Notes under the pieces: model-generated
Told to the model about the DNA's origin: nothing
The model's input: the letters and a program-made list of their open reading frames with translations, nothing else
Database searches by the model: none
Shown here: piece by piece, positions 24,152 to 36,116 of the stretch
How the letters are laid out: each line of letters starts with the position of its first letter
Numbering within the stretch: position 1 is the stretch's first letter
Origin: Ipomoea triloba
Lineage: Eukaryota > Streptophyta > Magnoliopsida > Solanales > Convolvulaceae
Direction: 5' to 3'
NCBI RefSeq assembly: GCF_003576645.1
Contig: NC_044930.1
Span: forward strand, 21,168,302-21,232,301
Length of the DNA: 64,000 bases
Made by a program: the position numbers and the translations under genes

Positions 24152-25240
24152 TCAGGATATTATTTCAAGAGGTTCAAGGATGACATACCCCTCATCTTCT
24201 TCCTCCTTATAGGTCCCATCCCCTAAAAGTTCGTCCTTAAAGGTCTCCCAATGAACACTTTCTCCACCGCTTATCTCATCTAAAGCATTTTCTCTCCACT
24301 CTTGTTCTTTCGGGTTGTCAATGGTGACAATCCTTTCCCTTCTTTCCCTTTTTCCTTCTATGATCCCTAATAACTCGATATCATCCTCACTCCCCAAATC
24401 ATCACAAAATTGTAAGGAATCACTCTCCCATGAGCAAAAAGAAGCTTTATCACAGTCATCAAAATTATCATGAAGTACAAGGGAATCATCCTCACAAACA
24501 TTATAAGAATTTTCGATAAGAGTTGGAGTGAGAGTCTTACCTTGGGTGGGTTTTTCGTCTTCCCACACAATTTCAATGTGGTCATCGTCTTCACTCTCAA
24601 TTTATCCCCATTGTTGTGTGTTCAACTCAGGAGTCGAAACTTCTTGGAGCACTAGGGTGTCAAGTTCTGTGGATTCTTTTACGCACACCTCTTCATCATT
24701 AACCATTTTGTCCATCTCGTCATTACTTTGCGGGTTGGTTTCCATTGTCGGGTGATCATCTACGAATGGGTTGTTAGCTTGTGGTAGCATCCTTTTCATT
24801 AGCTCTTCCGACATCGATAGCATTTTAGCTTCAATTTCGTCCAGTGGAAGTCCTTCCTCGCGAAGAGTGGCGAGATTCTTCTTGATTTCACTCCTAATTT
24901 CATTTCTTAAGTTGATAGTATCCTCCTTGGCCATTTGGATAAACATTTCTAATTTATCCTTCAAGATTTGGATTTCGTCATTGACCGGAGGAAGATACTC
25001 ACAAGATGGTCTCTCATATGGTATGGATTGGGTGAAATTTTGAGCAAAGGGTGGTGTTTCGTGGAAATATTTATCATGTTGTTGAGGTGGGGGTGAATAG
25101 CTAGGATGAGTGTAAGAATGAGAATACCTATTTCTCTCAGGATTATAATTTGATGGAGGGTTATAATGAGGTGTAGGTTTAACAATTGAAGGAATTGTGG
25201 CCTGTAATGCCGGTTCACAACTGGGATCAATCTCCTTCAT
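24152..25240 (-). pseudogene. Gag C-terminal remnant, E2
   Basis: One frame of 363 codons with a stop at 24602-24604. The N-part is rich in Pro/Tyr/His/Asn (NYNPERNRYSHSYTHPSY), like the linker of Athila Gag. A long amphipathic coiled coil follows (EIQILKDKLEMFIQMAKED, EEIEAK-type heptads), then an acidic tail. The gag domain proper and zinc knuckle are missing; the ATG is only 13 bp from the PBS, so a deletion removed the 5' part of gag up to the primer site. No protease remains. Confidence 0.65.
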
Positions 25241-25253
25241 GACTTGAATAAGT

Positions 25254-25267
25254 CGGCAACGGCGCCA
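25254..25267 (-). other. Truncated primer binding site of E2 (tRNA-Asp)
   Basis: Plus strand CGGCAACGGCGCCA, 14 nt of the tRNA-Asp 3' end, then TTT and the LTR at 25271. The E3 site has four more matching bases (TCCC), so the deletion in E2 cut into the PBS. Confidence 0.8.
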
Positions 25268-25270
25268 TTT

Positions 25271-26480
25271 TGATGTTGTGTGTATTGTGGTGAGGTGAAT
25301 GTGAAGGTGGAAGTGGTAAAACGAAGAGTCAAGACTCCCAGAGTGTCGTGTCTCTCAAGGATGGCGAATAGGAACCGAATATGTGTGGCATTTAGGAAGT
25401 TGAAAGGTAAGAGTTACAAGAATCGAAGGGGAAGGTTTTGTTCATGGTTGGTTGGGTAAAAGGGATAGAAAATACAAAAGGTAAAAGGGAAGGGGTGCAT
25501 GCCAAAGTTAAGCCAAAGGATTGATTATCGTAGGTAGCTTGGAATTGAGTTTCGGGATTGATCTAGGGAGTCACGGTCTTTGTATTGAGTGGCGTCACAC
25601 TCAAACTCTCAATCCTCATTCGGTTGAGGCATTTTATCAAACACCTTGCCTACCACTCCTCTCGGATCTCATCTTTTCGGATTAAGAGCGGAGATATAGA
25701 TGAGTTGGGTTCGTGAGAGGCCGCTATCGCGCACTCTCTCACTTCCACTCGGTTTACTAACTACCCCGGCCGGAAATAGAAGCAAAGATTGAACAACATC
25801 ATATCATAATATCAAATTATAAGCATCAATCCATAGATCAACAAGGGCACACACACCCAACTACTCTACTCTACCATAATAAACACGAATAGAAGCAATA
25901 AAATAAAGATTACTTTCAATAAATAAATATAGCCTAGCAATTCAATGAAAAGAGTATGTTACCCAAGGAGTGTTGAGTCTACATCTTCAATCCATCTTCA
26001 ATCCTAAGATCTAAATTAATCTAATAGGAATTGGGCGTGTTTTTCCTCCCCAAAGGGGAAGGAATGATAAGAGAATTCAGATCTGAAAGTTGGGAGGGTC
26101 CTCCTCTCCAAAATGAGAGAGAAGGGTTTAAATAGCTGCTCAAAAATCAAATTTCCGCTGTTGCCCTACTGGTCTGCTTCCACGCCTGTCACACGCGTGT
26201 GGCCTTGCGTGGGAGCTCTCTGGATAAAATCCACGCCTGCTCACACGCGTGTGAGGGCGCGTGGCAGCTTCCTGCAAGATGAATTCTTTGATTGTTGCTT
26301 CTTTTGGCCTAAAACTTTGTTGTATCCTCCGGAAATGATTTGAAGTATTTTCCTTGAGCTGGATTTGTCAAATAGAAGTTAATTAGAGATTTAATCCATG
26401 AATGTGATCATAATTGGGTGTAGGAACATTAAAACGTTATCTAAACATGACCCGAAATTGACTGTTTTTGGCACTTATCA
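25271..26480 (-). repeat. E2 5' LTR (1,210 bp)
   Basis: TGATGTTGTG...GGCACTTATCA. Minus reading: U3 palindromes 26265-26179 with CACACGCGTGTG cores, TATTTAAAC at 26134-26126, leader, donor CTCCTTGG|GTAACA (near 25962). It is the uninterrupted partner of 9096-10121. Confidence 0.9.
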
Positions 26481-26485
26481 GCACC

Positions 26486-29348
26486 ATACCATTAACCTTG
26501 AATTTCCTATTTAATTAAATTAGCCCGTAGCAGTGAAAATTTATTTCGACCGTAGCATCGCTATATTTCGCGATGTACCGAACATTGCCCGATTTTAGAA
26601 ATTAAGGTTAGAATTGAGTTTGGGATAATTTTGGTTTCGAATTTACCCCTACCTAAATTATTTCCTATCGTAACTATATCTGTTTTAACCTTTAACATTC
26701 TAGCCAAAGATATTTTCCTTGAGTTACCACATGAATTTGACACTTGGCAACTCCCTACACCACATGCTTGTATTAAAGTTGCTTGATCTCCAAGTTTCTT
26801 CATTCTTATCCCATTTGGCCGAAAAATAGAGAAGGGAAAAGGGAGAAAAATTCTTCATCTTCATCCTTAAGCTCAAGAACCTCCATAGCTAGAATCCTCC
26901 ATCAAGACCACAAATATTCGGTAAATTTCTATTTTTGTTCGGTTAAAAGCTTTGTTTTCTTCCCTAGAATCTAACTATAGGTTAAAATCTCTTAAAAATT
27001 ATTGTTATGGTCGTATGTTTTGCTTAGGAATTTTTGGTGAAAGAATTGAGGAAAGGTTCTAAGCTATTATTGCAAAAGAGCTTCACCCAAGAGGTAAGAA
27101 ATCCCTTAAGTTGGTTTTGTCACTTAAGATTTGATGATTGATAGTTGAAATACGAATTTATGAGCTTTGTGTTAAAATATATGGATATATGTAAGTGTTA
27201 GTAGAATATATAGGTGGGTAGTATATGTTATAGATGTATATATATGTATATATTCTCGGTTCAAGTGATTCATATATGTGTGTAAAATATTGTAAATAAA
27301 AAGAAAATCTTTATATAAATATACATATACTTGTGACGTATATATATATATGTATAAGTACCATAAAGGATGAATATGCATATGAATATACATATATGTG
27401 TATGTAGGTATAAGGAAGAGGTTATGTTGTACATACTTGCTACCTATGAGTAATATGTATAGATGATATGTACATGTGCATAAAGTGTGTTTTGTGTTAC
27501 TAGTATTGTATATGATGAAGTGGTGAGATGTGCACATGATTTTGGGAACTATGCTTGAAAAGCCTTTGGGCAAATAAAAATGTTTATGAAACTTACGTCG
27601 AAGAACGTATGCTATTTTGGTAAATATGTTGTCAAAAACCTTTTTTTTTTTTTGAGGAAAATGTCACTATTAGTAAGTGGGTACCTTACTTGAAAGATGA
27701 GAAAATGGTATTCGGAAAGCCTGCGGGCACTGGAAGTATTTTGAAAATCCATTTTAAACAAAATCACCATCTTGGGCTAACGAGGTAGCCAATTTCAAGT
27801 ATTGGACTCAAATGTGAAATATGCCCAAAAGGAATGATTTAAGGAAGAAAAACTAAAGAAAGGAAAATGTTTTCCAAAACCTTAGTTTCTAAGTAAGTTG
27901 AGGAGGACCTTGATTAGCCTACGGGATAAAGCGGGCTTAAATGCCATTTCCCAATGGTTGTCTACATCGTATGATCAGTTCATACTAAAAGGGACGAACT
28001 CTATTCGCCGAGTACTGTATAACTCATAGGATGTGGTATTCCTATGGGGGTGTGCACACTTAAGGTATAGTCACTCCAAAAGTCCGGGTAGGTGTCGTTT
28101 CAACGGACCTGGCTAGGCCAGCTAGGAATCATTTTAACGAACCTTACGTCCAGGGGATTAGTGTTAGACCGGGGGACTACTACTGAACCCGAGTTCGATG
28201 ATCCAAGTGGTCAAAGAGGGAGTTAAGATAATACTCCAAAGGCCTCACGCTTGCTAATATGAAACTAAGGAAGATTTAAAAGTAAAAAAGAGTTATTATG
28301 TATCGACACTAAGAAGAGATGATTGTATCCAAAATGAAAGGTTGATATTGGTTCACTAATCTTTTTGTACAAGTCTTCGTTGTTAACTTATGTGCAGGTG
28401 AAATCTCAACAAATGGGTAAAGTCGCAAAACTCTTACATACTTGTTTTTGAAAAACCTTTGTTGAATTTTGGGTGACCATGGATTTTCTTACTTAGCCGT
28501 CGTGCTAACTACACTTCAATGTGCCTTTATTTAACAGATGTTGTCTAGCGTGGGCTCATGTAGCCCGATGAGCTCTGGGAGCTCATCCGAGTTTACGTTC
28601 CCAATAATGGACTACGATGATTATACACAGTTCCTGTTAGGCGATGACCCCTATACTCCCGGTTACGCTCCTGCTCCTCCTACTCCTCCCTCTCTGACGT
28701 ATACTCCTCCTCCAGCCTATCCTACTGCACCCGCCTACACTCCTGTTCCCAGTGGACCGCCGAGTTTTCTTGATAGAGCCCAAGCTAGGCATGGATTCTA
28801 CCCCATGGAAGTGTTAGAGGGGAGTAATCCCCTGGAGTTTGTTGTCTTTTATCCCTACCCGTGGGACCCCAATCCTCCGAAGTTTTGGGATGAGTGGCCC
28901 ATGGTAAGCATCCCTTGCTACTTCCTAGATCACCTCACTGGGTTCGCAGGTGGGTGGCACCTGGTATGGGGGACGTACACAGGACCGGTGTACCGTTCTT
29001 TAGATTAGATGACGTGGTTTGGGGAAAGTCTAGATTGACTCTTTTTGTGTGAATATCTTTTGTAGCCACAGTAGTGTTAGTTGGCTAGTAAGGTTGTAAC
29101 CAACATAAACCTCTATGTTTTTGGACCCTAGAGGCCAATCCTTGTGTATATATTCGTAGCTAACCTAGCTACTTTTGTTTCTTTCTACTGCAACGTATAT
29201 ATAATTATGTCGGGAAGAAAATGTATGTATCAGATTCCTTCTTTAGCCTGTGCATCTAGAGCGGACTCTTTCTTGACCTGACAGGGTTCAATCTAGGTGT
29301 GGCGGTAACTACTCCGGATGTACGGTATAGCCGGGCCGGGGTGTTACA
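26486..29348 (+). repeat. E7: Tekay-like LTR (right part) interrupted by E2
   Basis: It ends CCGGGGTGTTACA at 29348, the same kind of end as the E1 LTR, next to a transposase reading frame that continues on the other side. The left end is not present because E2 inserted here. In plus reading there are possible leader donors (ATATTCG|GTAAAT near 26920; CCCAAGAG|GTAAGA near 27094) and acceptors (GTGCAG near 28398; TTTAACAG at 28537). AT-rich microsatellite-like sequence fills 27170-27420, where minus-strand Tyr-rich frames are chance. Confidence 0.65.
28538..29008 (+). CDS. 156-aa Pro/Tyr-rich ORF inside LTR E7
   Basis: ATG follows a near-ideal splice acceptor (CCTTTATTTAACAG) with no spacer, and the frame is open for 156 codons. 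The N-part is Ser-rich, the middle has PAPPTPPSLTYTPPP-type Pro/Tyr runs, and the C-part is Trp/Phe/Pro-rich (YPYPWDPNPPKFWDEWP). No known domain, signal peptide or membrane segment. It may be an LTR-encoded accessory protein, a captured gene fragment, or a chance ORF in GC-richer sequence; the acceptor favours a real exon. Confidence 0.4.
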   Translation: MLSSVGSCSPMSSGSSSEFTFPIMDYDDYTQFLLGDDPYTPGYAPAPPTPPSLTYTPPPAYPTAPAYTPVPSGPPSFLDRAQARHGFYPMEVLEGSNPLEFVVFYPYPWDPNPPKFWDEWPMVSIPCYFLDHLTGFAGGWHLVWGTYTGPVYRSLD

Positions 29349-29759
29349 TTATTGTTTCACCAGAACATTGAAATCGCTCTCCAACATCTCTATTTGAAGC
29401 ACCCATAGCAAGTGTGTATATAAATATACCAACTTTCTCACAATTGACATATTCCTAGTATATCGTAATCAATATTTTGAATATAAGTCTTCACATAATT
29501 GCTTAAACAAAGTGGAGTCCATTCTAAATGCATTTACACATCGAATAGGATGTCCATTCAAGACTTCTCTCATCCATTCATGTCCTCTAAAAAGTGAAGT
29601 CATACAAGGTTCTTTATGAATATATTTATAGTAATATGTTTTGGTTAAAGCAATTGTGGCATACGATGTTATAATTGCACAAAGTGCATGCTTTCTCTTT
29701 TTTTCTTTTCCGTTCCAACTCCATGATGTACCTAATAAATATAAAATAATGAAAACCAA
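29349..29759 (-). pseudogene. PIF/Harbinger transposase N-terminal fragment
   Basis: The minus frame has KRKHALCAIITSYATIAL then FRGHEWMREVLNGHPIRC and FRMDSTLFKQLCEDL, the usual N-terminus of plant Harbinger/HARBI1-like transposase. After a stop at 29469 the next conserved block (IYTLAMGASNRDVGERFQCS) is still readable in 29349-29430. It is cut by the E7 LTR; the catalytic DDE part would lie left of the nest, outside the window. Confidence 0.75.
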
Positions 29760-30537
29760 GCTTTTCTAACATTATTACTTTGAGATTGTCTAGGTACTTG
29801 AGTACCACTAACATCCTGGTTACCAACACAATGGTTCACCTCACTCATGAAATTATTCCAAAATGAAGACTCATCTACCTCCAAATCATGCAATTGGGAA
29901 GAATGTTGGTTATCCTGAGAATATAACAAATCTTCAAATCCTTGCCTAGTCTTATTCTCTTCTTCACTTTCTATATTTTCTTCCTCAATATCCACAGGTT
30001 GCACTAATTGAGGATCAATAGTGGGTGCAACACAACCTTCACCATTTGCGTAGCTATCTTCAAATAATTTAGATGACAAATCATCCATTGCAAGATCGAT
30101 GGATTTATTACGAAATTTTTTATACTCGAAGTTCTCCTACAAAAGAAATGAGAAGAATAAGTTTACAATCAACACCAAAATATAATTATGTTTTAATCTT
30201 AAAAATCTATAATACTAACCTTGATTTTTTTCTCCCACCATTCATTAGAGCTACTAATCTTATGTGTACTAGGATCCCACCCTAAACCAGTTTCTTCACG
30301 TTTCAGCTGCTTCCAAGTTCTCCATTCTTTTTTCATAGCATCCCACTTATTCTTTAAACTTTTATGTGAAATTTTCCGTTTGGCGGTAGCTTCAAACTCT
30401 TCTTTAATTTCTTTCCATTTCATTAATCCACGCCCATGCTTTCGAATATATTTGATACAAATCTCACAAAAGACCACCACGTACTCATTGGTCCACTTAA
30501 AATTCTCTCCATCCATATTATCATTTGTTGAAGCCAT
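29732..30537 (-). pseudogene. MYB/SANT-like protein of a PIF/Harbinger system
   Basis: Exon 1 30537-30220 (106 codons, phase 0): a MYB/SANT-like domain (FKWTNEYVVVFCEIC, GRGLMKWKEIKEEFEA, KSLKNKWDAMKKEWRTWKQL, EWWEKKIK) as in L10-interacting MYB proteins and Harbinger ORF1. The donor is ATCAAG|GTTAGT. Exon 2 starts at 30136 after TTTTGTAG and continues in frame (ENFEYKKFRNKSIDL, acidic middle) to a stop at 29732. The transposase frame follows directly on the same strand. In active PIF/Harbinger elements this protein binds DNA and helps transposase. Likely a relic, since its partner is broken. Confidence 0.7.
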
Positions 30538-30550
30538 ATTGCTAATTTAG

Positions 30551-31161
30551 AAATAACAACAACAATAATATAATAATAATTCAATTTAAACAAGCATTAG
30601 TAGTTGAATACTTGAATAGAAATATATATATATAAAAAAAAAAGAGCAACAGGAAATAGTGATTGAATACTTGAAAATTATTTCATATCTTTAATATACA
30701 TATCAAAAATAAAAAACAAAAACAAAAGGAAACAATGGTGTTGAATACTTGAAAACCATTTCATCATATCTGTTATATATATATATATATATATATATAG
30801 TTTGTTTAGAGATATGAAATAGTTTGTTTGCAGGCAATTTTGTATTACCCAACCATATATAAATGAAGGACACAGTGGTTGGGTAATACAAAATTGCCTT
30901 CAAACAAACTATTTCATATCTCCATCCATATCATAGCATAAAAATGAGATGATAAAACTTGGGTAGAATCCTACAAGATTATAAATACTGTAGAAACTTA
31001 CTTTAATTCTTCAAATTACATTATATCAAAAACACTGCAGATTTCATTAATATATATATTATATCAAAAACAAACACTGTAGATTACATTGATAAAACTT
31101 GGGCCTAAGATTACAAACACTGTAGAAACTATATATTATATCAAAAAGAAACACTGTAGAT
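30551..31161. other. AT-rich intergenic DNA with a long hairpin
   Basis: No gene. An inverted repeat pairs about 30809-30855 with 30876-30922 (46-47 bp, one mismatch, ~20-nt loop). A (TA)n tract lies at 30773-30799. Beyond it, AACACTGTAGA-containing units repeat four times at 31020-31161. Confidence 0.7.
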
Positions 31162-31573
31162 TGTTAGACTCAATTTATCACATAATACTATAATATGCAA
31201 TAAACAGGACCGTACTAACCTCTAACCGTAGCTCTTAATCAAATTCCCTGGACTGTTTGCAGTAGCGGAAGCAAAAGATCTCTTGTAGAGACAGTAGACC
31301 GTCAACCATATTTGGCTCATACTTGACTCAAAACCCTAGATGGTGTATTGGTGTCTACTGAGCAGTATGAGTACTGTGTGACTGTATGTGCTATATAATG
31401 AAATAATCCTGTATCCCATCAATCCAGGTTTATATGGGCACAGAGTCTGATTGGATAACAACTCTTAGTTATTTAGTCCAATCAGATTCCTTAATAAGCC
31501 TAAGTAACTTGCACCACTTAAATTAAGGCCTTAATATAATATGTGGTATATATTATTTAGGGAAAATCTCACA
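31162..31573 (-). repeat. Copia-like LTR with polypurine tract
   Basis: TGTTAGAC...TCTCACA. On minus, CCAAGTGGGAGAA (31587-31574) precedes the LTR start TGTGAGATTTTCCC, the standard plant Ty1/copia PPT-LTR junction, and a TATA box (CATTATATAGC) lies near 31395. No partner LTR found. Confidence 0.55.
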
Positions 31574-31587
31574 TTCTCCCACTTGGT

Positions 31588-34500
31588 GCAAGTATTAGCA
31601 CAACCCTCATCAAAGAACAAAACACACGAATCATAATGATATGTCCTCTATTTATAAATCAGAGTAGTATCCATTATGGTCACATGCATTTTAATTCTCC
31701 AACTTAGACCCCTCATGAACAAACCCGATGTTTATTCTCAGTAACTTAAGGGATGTTTCTCAAAATATATTATGTGCACAACTGAAGAGAAGAAACCATC
31801 CAAAAAACTATATGACCTCTAAAATCCTTAAAAGCATGCTTTAAGTAGAGATCTCTTAATGTTAGCATAATGCTAACTGTATTCCATGACTTCTTTATAA
31901 CTGAACTTAAACACTACCTCTAACAGTTAAGAGCTCAGAGTTGACACGTCTGTCACTCCCACTCATTGAAATAGCCAAAAAACAGTTAAGTCACAGAAGT
32001 ATTCCAATAACTTAGATAATGAACCAAAACTCTAAGTCTATAAATTTGGAATCTTAGCATACACCATAACTTCCCAAATAATCTCAATGTCCACTTAAAA
32101 AAAAAACTGAAACATTATGAGTCTTACTTTCATGTCTCACAAAATTGACTTGAGCCTTACAAACAAAATGGCCCAAGATCAATTTTGAAGAAACTAGAGA
32201 CTCTATCAAAGCTAAAGAAATAACAGTGCACCACAAGTTAAATGTTTTTATTCTAATAAACTCATTAATATTTGTTACAACATTTTCACAAATATGTTGC
32301 ACAACCAAATGTTCCATGATTTGAACTTATGAATTTATACGAACAAATACAATATTTAATACTTGTGAAATTGTATGGACTTAGTGTTTGACATACAATC
32401 CAATTTGCATTGGGATGTACGTAAACAATAATTAAATCCATAACATTTAGTGGAGCGTCTTAATGATCTTTTCTAAATGATCACTCCCACTGTTCTTCAG
32501 CAGAATTAATGATATACGCGTTCATAATTGATTTGACCAACTAATAAATGAAGATACAATTCCCCACCATTAGTTGGACATACTAAATAATCAATATTTT
32601 GTTCCAATTAAAGTTCAACTAGATAATGAAGATATAATTCTCCACCATAGTTGGACATACTAAAAGAAACAAAATGCACCTTCCAAAACCAAGTTCGAAT
32701 TTGGCTAGAAAGATACATTTTATTCTTTGGAAACCAAAAAAATAAGTATATCATATCACGTAACTTACTATAGTTAGTCCAAATAACCAAGTAAGTCCCG
32801 TGGATTAAATAACAAGAGTGGCTAAATTTTGGAAAAATAACTAAATACATGTTTTGCCTATGCAAACCATGAAACTTAGAATTATAACTGAACTAAATTT
32901 ATAAATTCTAAGAAATTGTGATAAAATTATTATCTTACGGGTTGAGGAATTTAGAGACATAAAACTTGCTGTGGGCTTAAGTTTTAATCCTATTTAAATC
33001 CAATTAAGAAAACCCTTATGATAATGGTTTTATCTCAATTTACTAAATAGTCAGAAGAATCTAGAGACATAAAACTTGCCTGCGGGCTAAAGTTTTAATT
33101 CAATTAGATCCAACTGAAAAAGTTTTATTTATGATAAAACAATTATCAAATGAGTTGAAGAATCAAGTGACATAAAACTTGCCTATAGGCTAAAGTTTTA
33201 ATTCAATAAGATTCATGACAACCTGTATGATAAAAACTTAAAGAAATCAAGTTCCTTTTCCTTAACCCCGTGGGCAATTCAAGAAATATGACCCAAAGTT
33301 TGCATCATAAATTGACTTCATGATAGAATTGAAATTATTTACAAATAACCTTAAAGTAAATAAATTGATTTATTTCTATCATCAATGATAAAACTACTAA
33401 ACTACATTCCGATACATAATTGCCTGTGGGCTCAATTATGATCGTAGTCCAGTATTTCACCGTAATTAATTATACAAATATAACGAAATTGCTTGTGGGC
33501 GAAATTCCATCATATTACATATAATTAATCACAAACGATATGTCCAAAACCTAATGTGATCAAAATAAACCGCTTAATATATAATTTTAACTGATTAAAG
33601 GATGTTGTGGCTACTCCCCAACCAAATTAAGATTATAGGATCACTAGACATTTATCTAATCCTTGTGTAATCTTTATGTGATTAAGATAAAGATATATAT
33701 AATGTAATCTGATTAAAGGATGCTGTGGCTACTCCCCAACCAAATTAAAATTATAACATCAAAACTTAATAATCTTAGGTAGTTGAATATGTTGTGGTTA
33801 TTCCCTAATCAACCAAGATTATAAACTTAAGAGAATTCAGTAAATTAAAGATACTACCGCTATTAATTTTGACAAGGAAATTAATTTTGTCAAATCACAT
33901 TGGCAAGGAAATACTTGAAATTAATTTTGAAAAATTATACCAAATATGATGGGAAATTTCAAAAGTATATACCCCAAGAAAGTTGGTAACATAAAACCAC
34001 ACTAAAGACCAACTACTTTAAGGAGACTAGTGGCCCAAGATGTTCTTAAGTCATGGCCATAAAACTAGTATACCTCCCCGATTTATATATACATAATGTA
34101 TAACTGTTTGGGGTTTTAAACTGAACTGTAGGGTATAATTCAAAATTGAATAGTTCACCTATGATTAAAGCATAAAATAAATTGGTGAAGTAAATTAACT
34201 GTCCAAATGTGCTAAGTTCAGGCACTAATGTAACCAAAGTTTATGCATAAGTCCAACTTAATTAGGAACTAATATAATTCATCCTAAATTTATGCATTGC
34301 TAAAGGCATAAAAATATATTGCATAACAAAATATTATGCGTTGGAAAAATTAATATGCACAAAATTAGGCATTTAACTCATATATTCTAAACAAATTGCA
34401 TAACTTAGACAATTTTTAATATGAGCTTCCAAAGTATAAACTTAATGTTCAAATTCTAATGAGTCCAAACCAAAGAGACCCAAAATTTTGAATAATAAAG

Positions 34501-35640
34501 TAATAAATATATACTTTGAAATTTTCAAACCTTAAGCCCATTACAAAATGTTATAATGCAGCACACTAAATTTATGAGAAATAGACCGAATTTACAAATT
34601 CTAACAATATCTTACCAAAAGTATATATCGTCATTTGTAAATCAAAATCTCACAAACCCAATTGCATAATTAAACTTAATATTATGCACTTAATGTGATT
34701 GAATGCATAAAACTAACTGAAAAGTATGAACCAACTAGAAAGTGTGAATTTACACTAAATATTCTTTATTCATACTTAATATGGGCCTAACGTACTAAAT
34801 TCATAATTCAAATAACTTAAAGAATTATGAAATTAGTGGCGATAGCCAATTGCCTAGAAATGTTTTTCCAAAATTACTAAATTGATTCAAAATCACTCTC
34901 CATAACTCAATTAATAATATTATTGTCATTAATGGCAAGATTGCAAATAATCCAAAAGTAATAAATAGCCATAATAATATTATCACATCAAATAGGAGAC
35001 TAAATATGGAAAAACAATAGTTAAAATCGCTAACTGTAGAAACATTTTTTTCGGATATAATTTTGAAACTCAATAAAATTTGAAGTCTGAAAAAATGCCA
35101 AAATAATAATGACCAAAATATTTTCTTAACTGCAACATGGTCACATAAACTTAATTGGAAACAATTCAGGATTTATAACTGAATACCATATTAATCTTAA
35201 TGGTTTCATTAATTAAAATATTTGATGGTAATAAACAACATTATAACCACCATTAATATTTAACAATGACAACCAAATTATGATAATACCTTCTTAATGT
35301 TCCCATATTTGTAAAGAAAATATGTGACTAGTCCAAATTAGCGGTTAACTGAAGGCATGGTTAGGATTTTCGAGGCACATTATAGAAAGAGAGTAACTGA
35401 AAACATAATACTACCGAAACTGAATGGTGGAAACGAAATGGGTACGGTTTGGGTAAGGTTTATCCACCCTTAATGACAAAACTACCAAACTATATGCTGA
35501 TACATAATCCCTGTGGGCAAATTATGATAATAGTTTAGTATTTCATCCTAATTAACCCTACAAATATAACAAAATTGCCTGTGGGCTAAATTTCGCCATA
35601 TAACGCAAAGTTAACTACAAGGTTTCTTGCCTAAACTTAG
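31588..35640 (-). other. Non-coding interior of a degenerate LTR element
   Basis: About 4 kb of AT-rich sequence without a believable ORF. Short blocks recur: CATAAAACTTGCCT..GGGCTAAAGTTTTAAT near 32955, 33070 and 33180; GGATG(C/T)TGTGGCTACTCCCCAACC near 33600 and 33720; and a ~130-bp block around CCTGTGGGC at 33390-33530 repeated at 35470-35600. It follows the LTR at 31162 on the interior side, so it is probably a LARD-like or heavily decayed copia interior. Confidence 0.45.
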
Positions 35641-35777
35641 GTAGCGTTGAAAAATAAGCTCCTATTTTAAGCTACTAGCTTATTTTATAAACATTACCAA
35701 ACAGAGCTTATAGCTTATTAGTAGCTTTAAATAAGCTATAAGCTCCTAAATAAGCTCTGCCAAACAGAGCCATATTA
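35641..35777. mobile_element. Small MITE-like sequence
   Basis: Internally repetitive in both orientations (AATAAGCTCC, TAGCTTATT, AAATAAGCT, CCAAACAGAGC twice). Such AGCTTATT-rich, partly palindromic units of 100-150 bp are typical plant MITEs. No clear target duplication. Confidence 0.4.
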
Positions 35778-35782
35778 GAAAT
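35778..35782 (+). other. Target site duplication of the copia element (left)
   Basis: GAAAT, repeated at 45647-45651 immediately after the 3' LTR. Confidence 0.9.
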
Positions 35783-36116
35783 TGATGGAATTCACGTACA
35801 TGCACAACGGCTCTCATCACAAGATATAGAAGGATCACCAACGGCTCTCATCACAAGATATGGAAGGATCATTAATTTTTGGAAAACGATATATTTTCCA
35901 TGTAATCTTACCTTTTGTATTCCTTAATTCTTGCCCATACATATCTTAGGATTCTTAGCAGATTACATTTCCTGTATATATATATATTTCTTCATTCCTT
36001 TGTTTCAACAGCAGAATACAATATACGATAAAATAATTATTTCATCTTCCTCACCCTGTTCTGTCTCATCCTTGCATATAGCAAGTAGATTTCCGACAAC
36101 CTTCTCCTTTTCTTCA
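35783..36116 (+). repeat. Copia 5' LTR (334 bp)
   Basis: TGATGGAATTCACG...CTTCA. A ~33-bp unit around CTCTCATCACAAGATAT is present twice in tandem, as in the 3' LTR. A TATA-like TATATATATAT stretch lies near 35976. A few percent divergent from 44840-45099 plus 45562-45646. Confidence 0.9.

Larger units (their letters stand above)
6382..26480 (-). mobile_element. E2: Athila-like non-autonomous LTR element (host of E1 and E3)
   Basis: Reading the minus strand: 5' LTR (26480-25271), truncated tRNA-Asp PBS, gag C-terminal remnant, GGGAGGC tail sequence, internal promoter-like hairpins, spliced-leader region, Athila ORF1-like pseudogene, PPT-like repeats, structured domain, PPT, 3' LTR. E3 splits the interior at 11080-20816 and E1 splits the 3' LTR. 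RT, RNase H and integrase are absent, so mobilisation would need another element's enzymes. The right flank GCACC (26481-26485) is the presumed target duplication; its partner is outside the window. Confidence 0.8.

Noticed and set aside
27172..27573. 133-aa minus-strand Tyr-rich ORF
   Set aside because: Arises from TATA/TGTA microsatellite-like sequence within an LTR read in the opposite direction.
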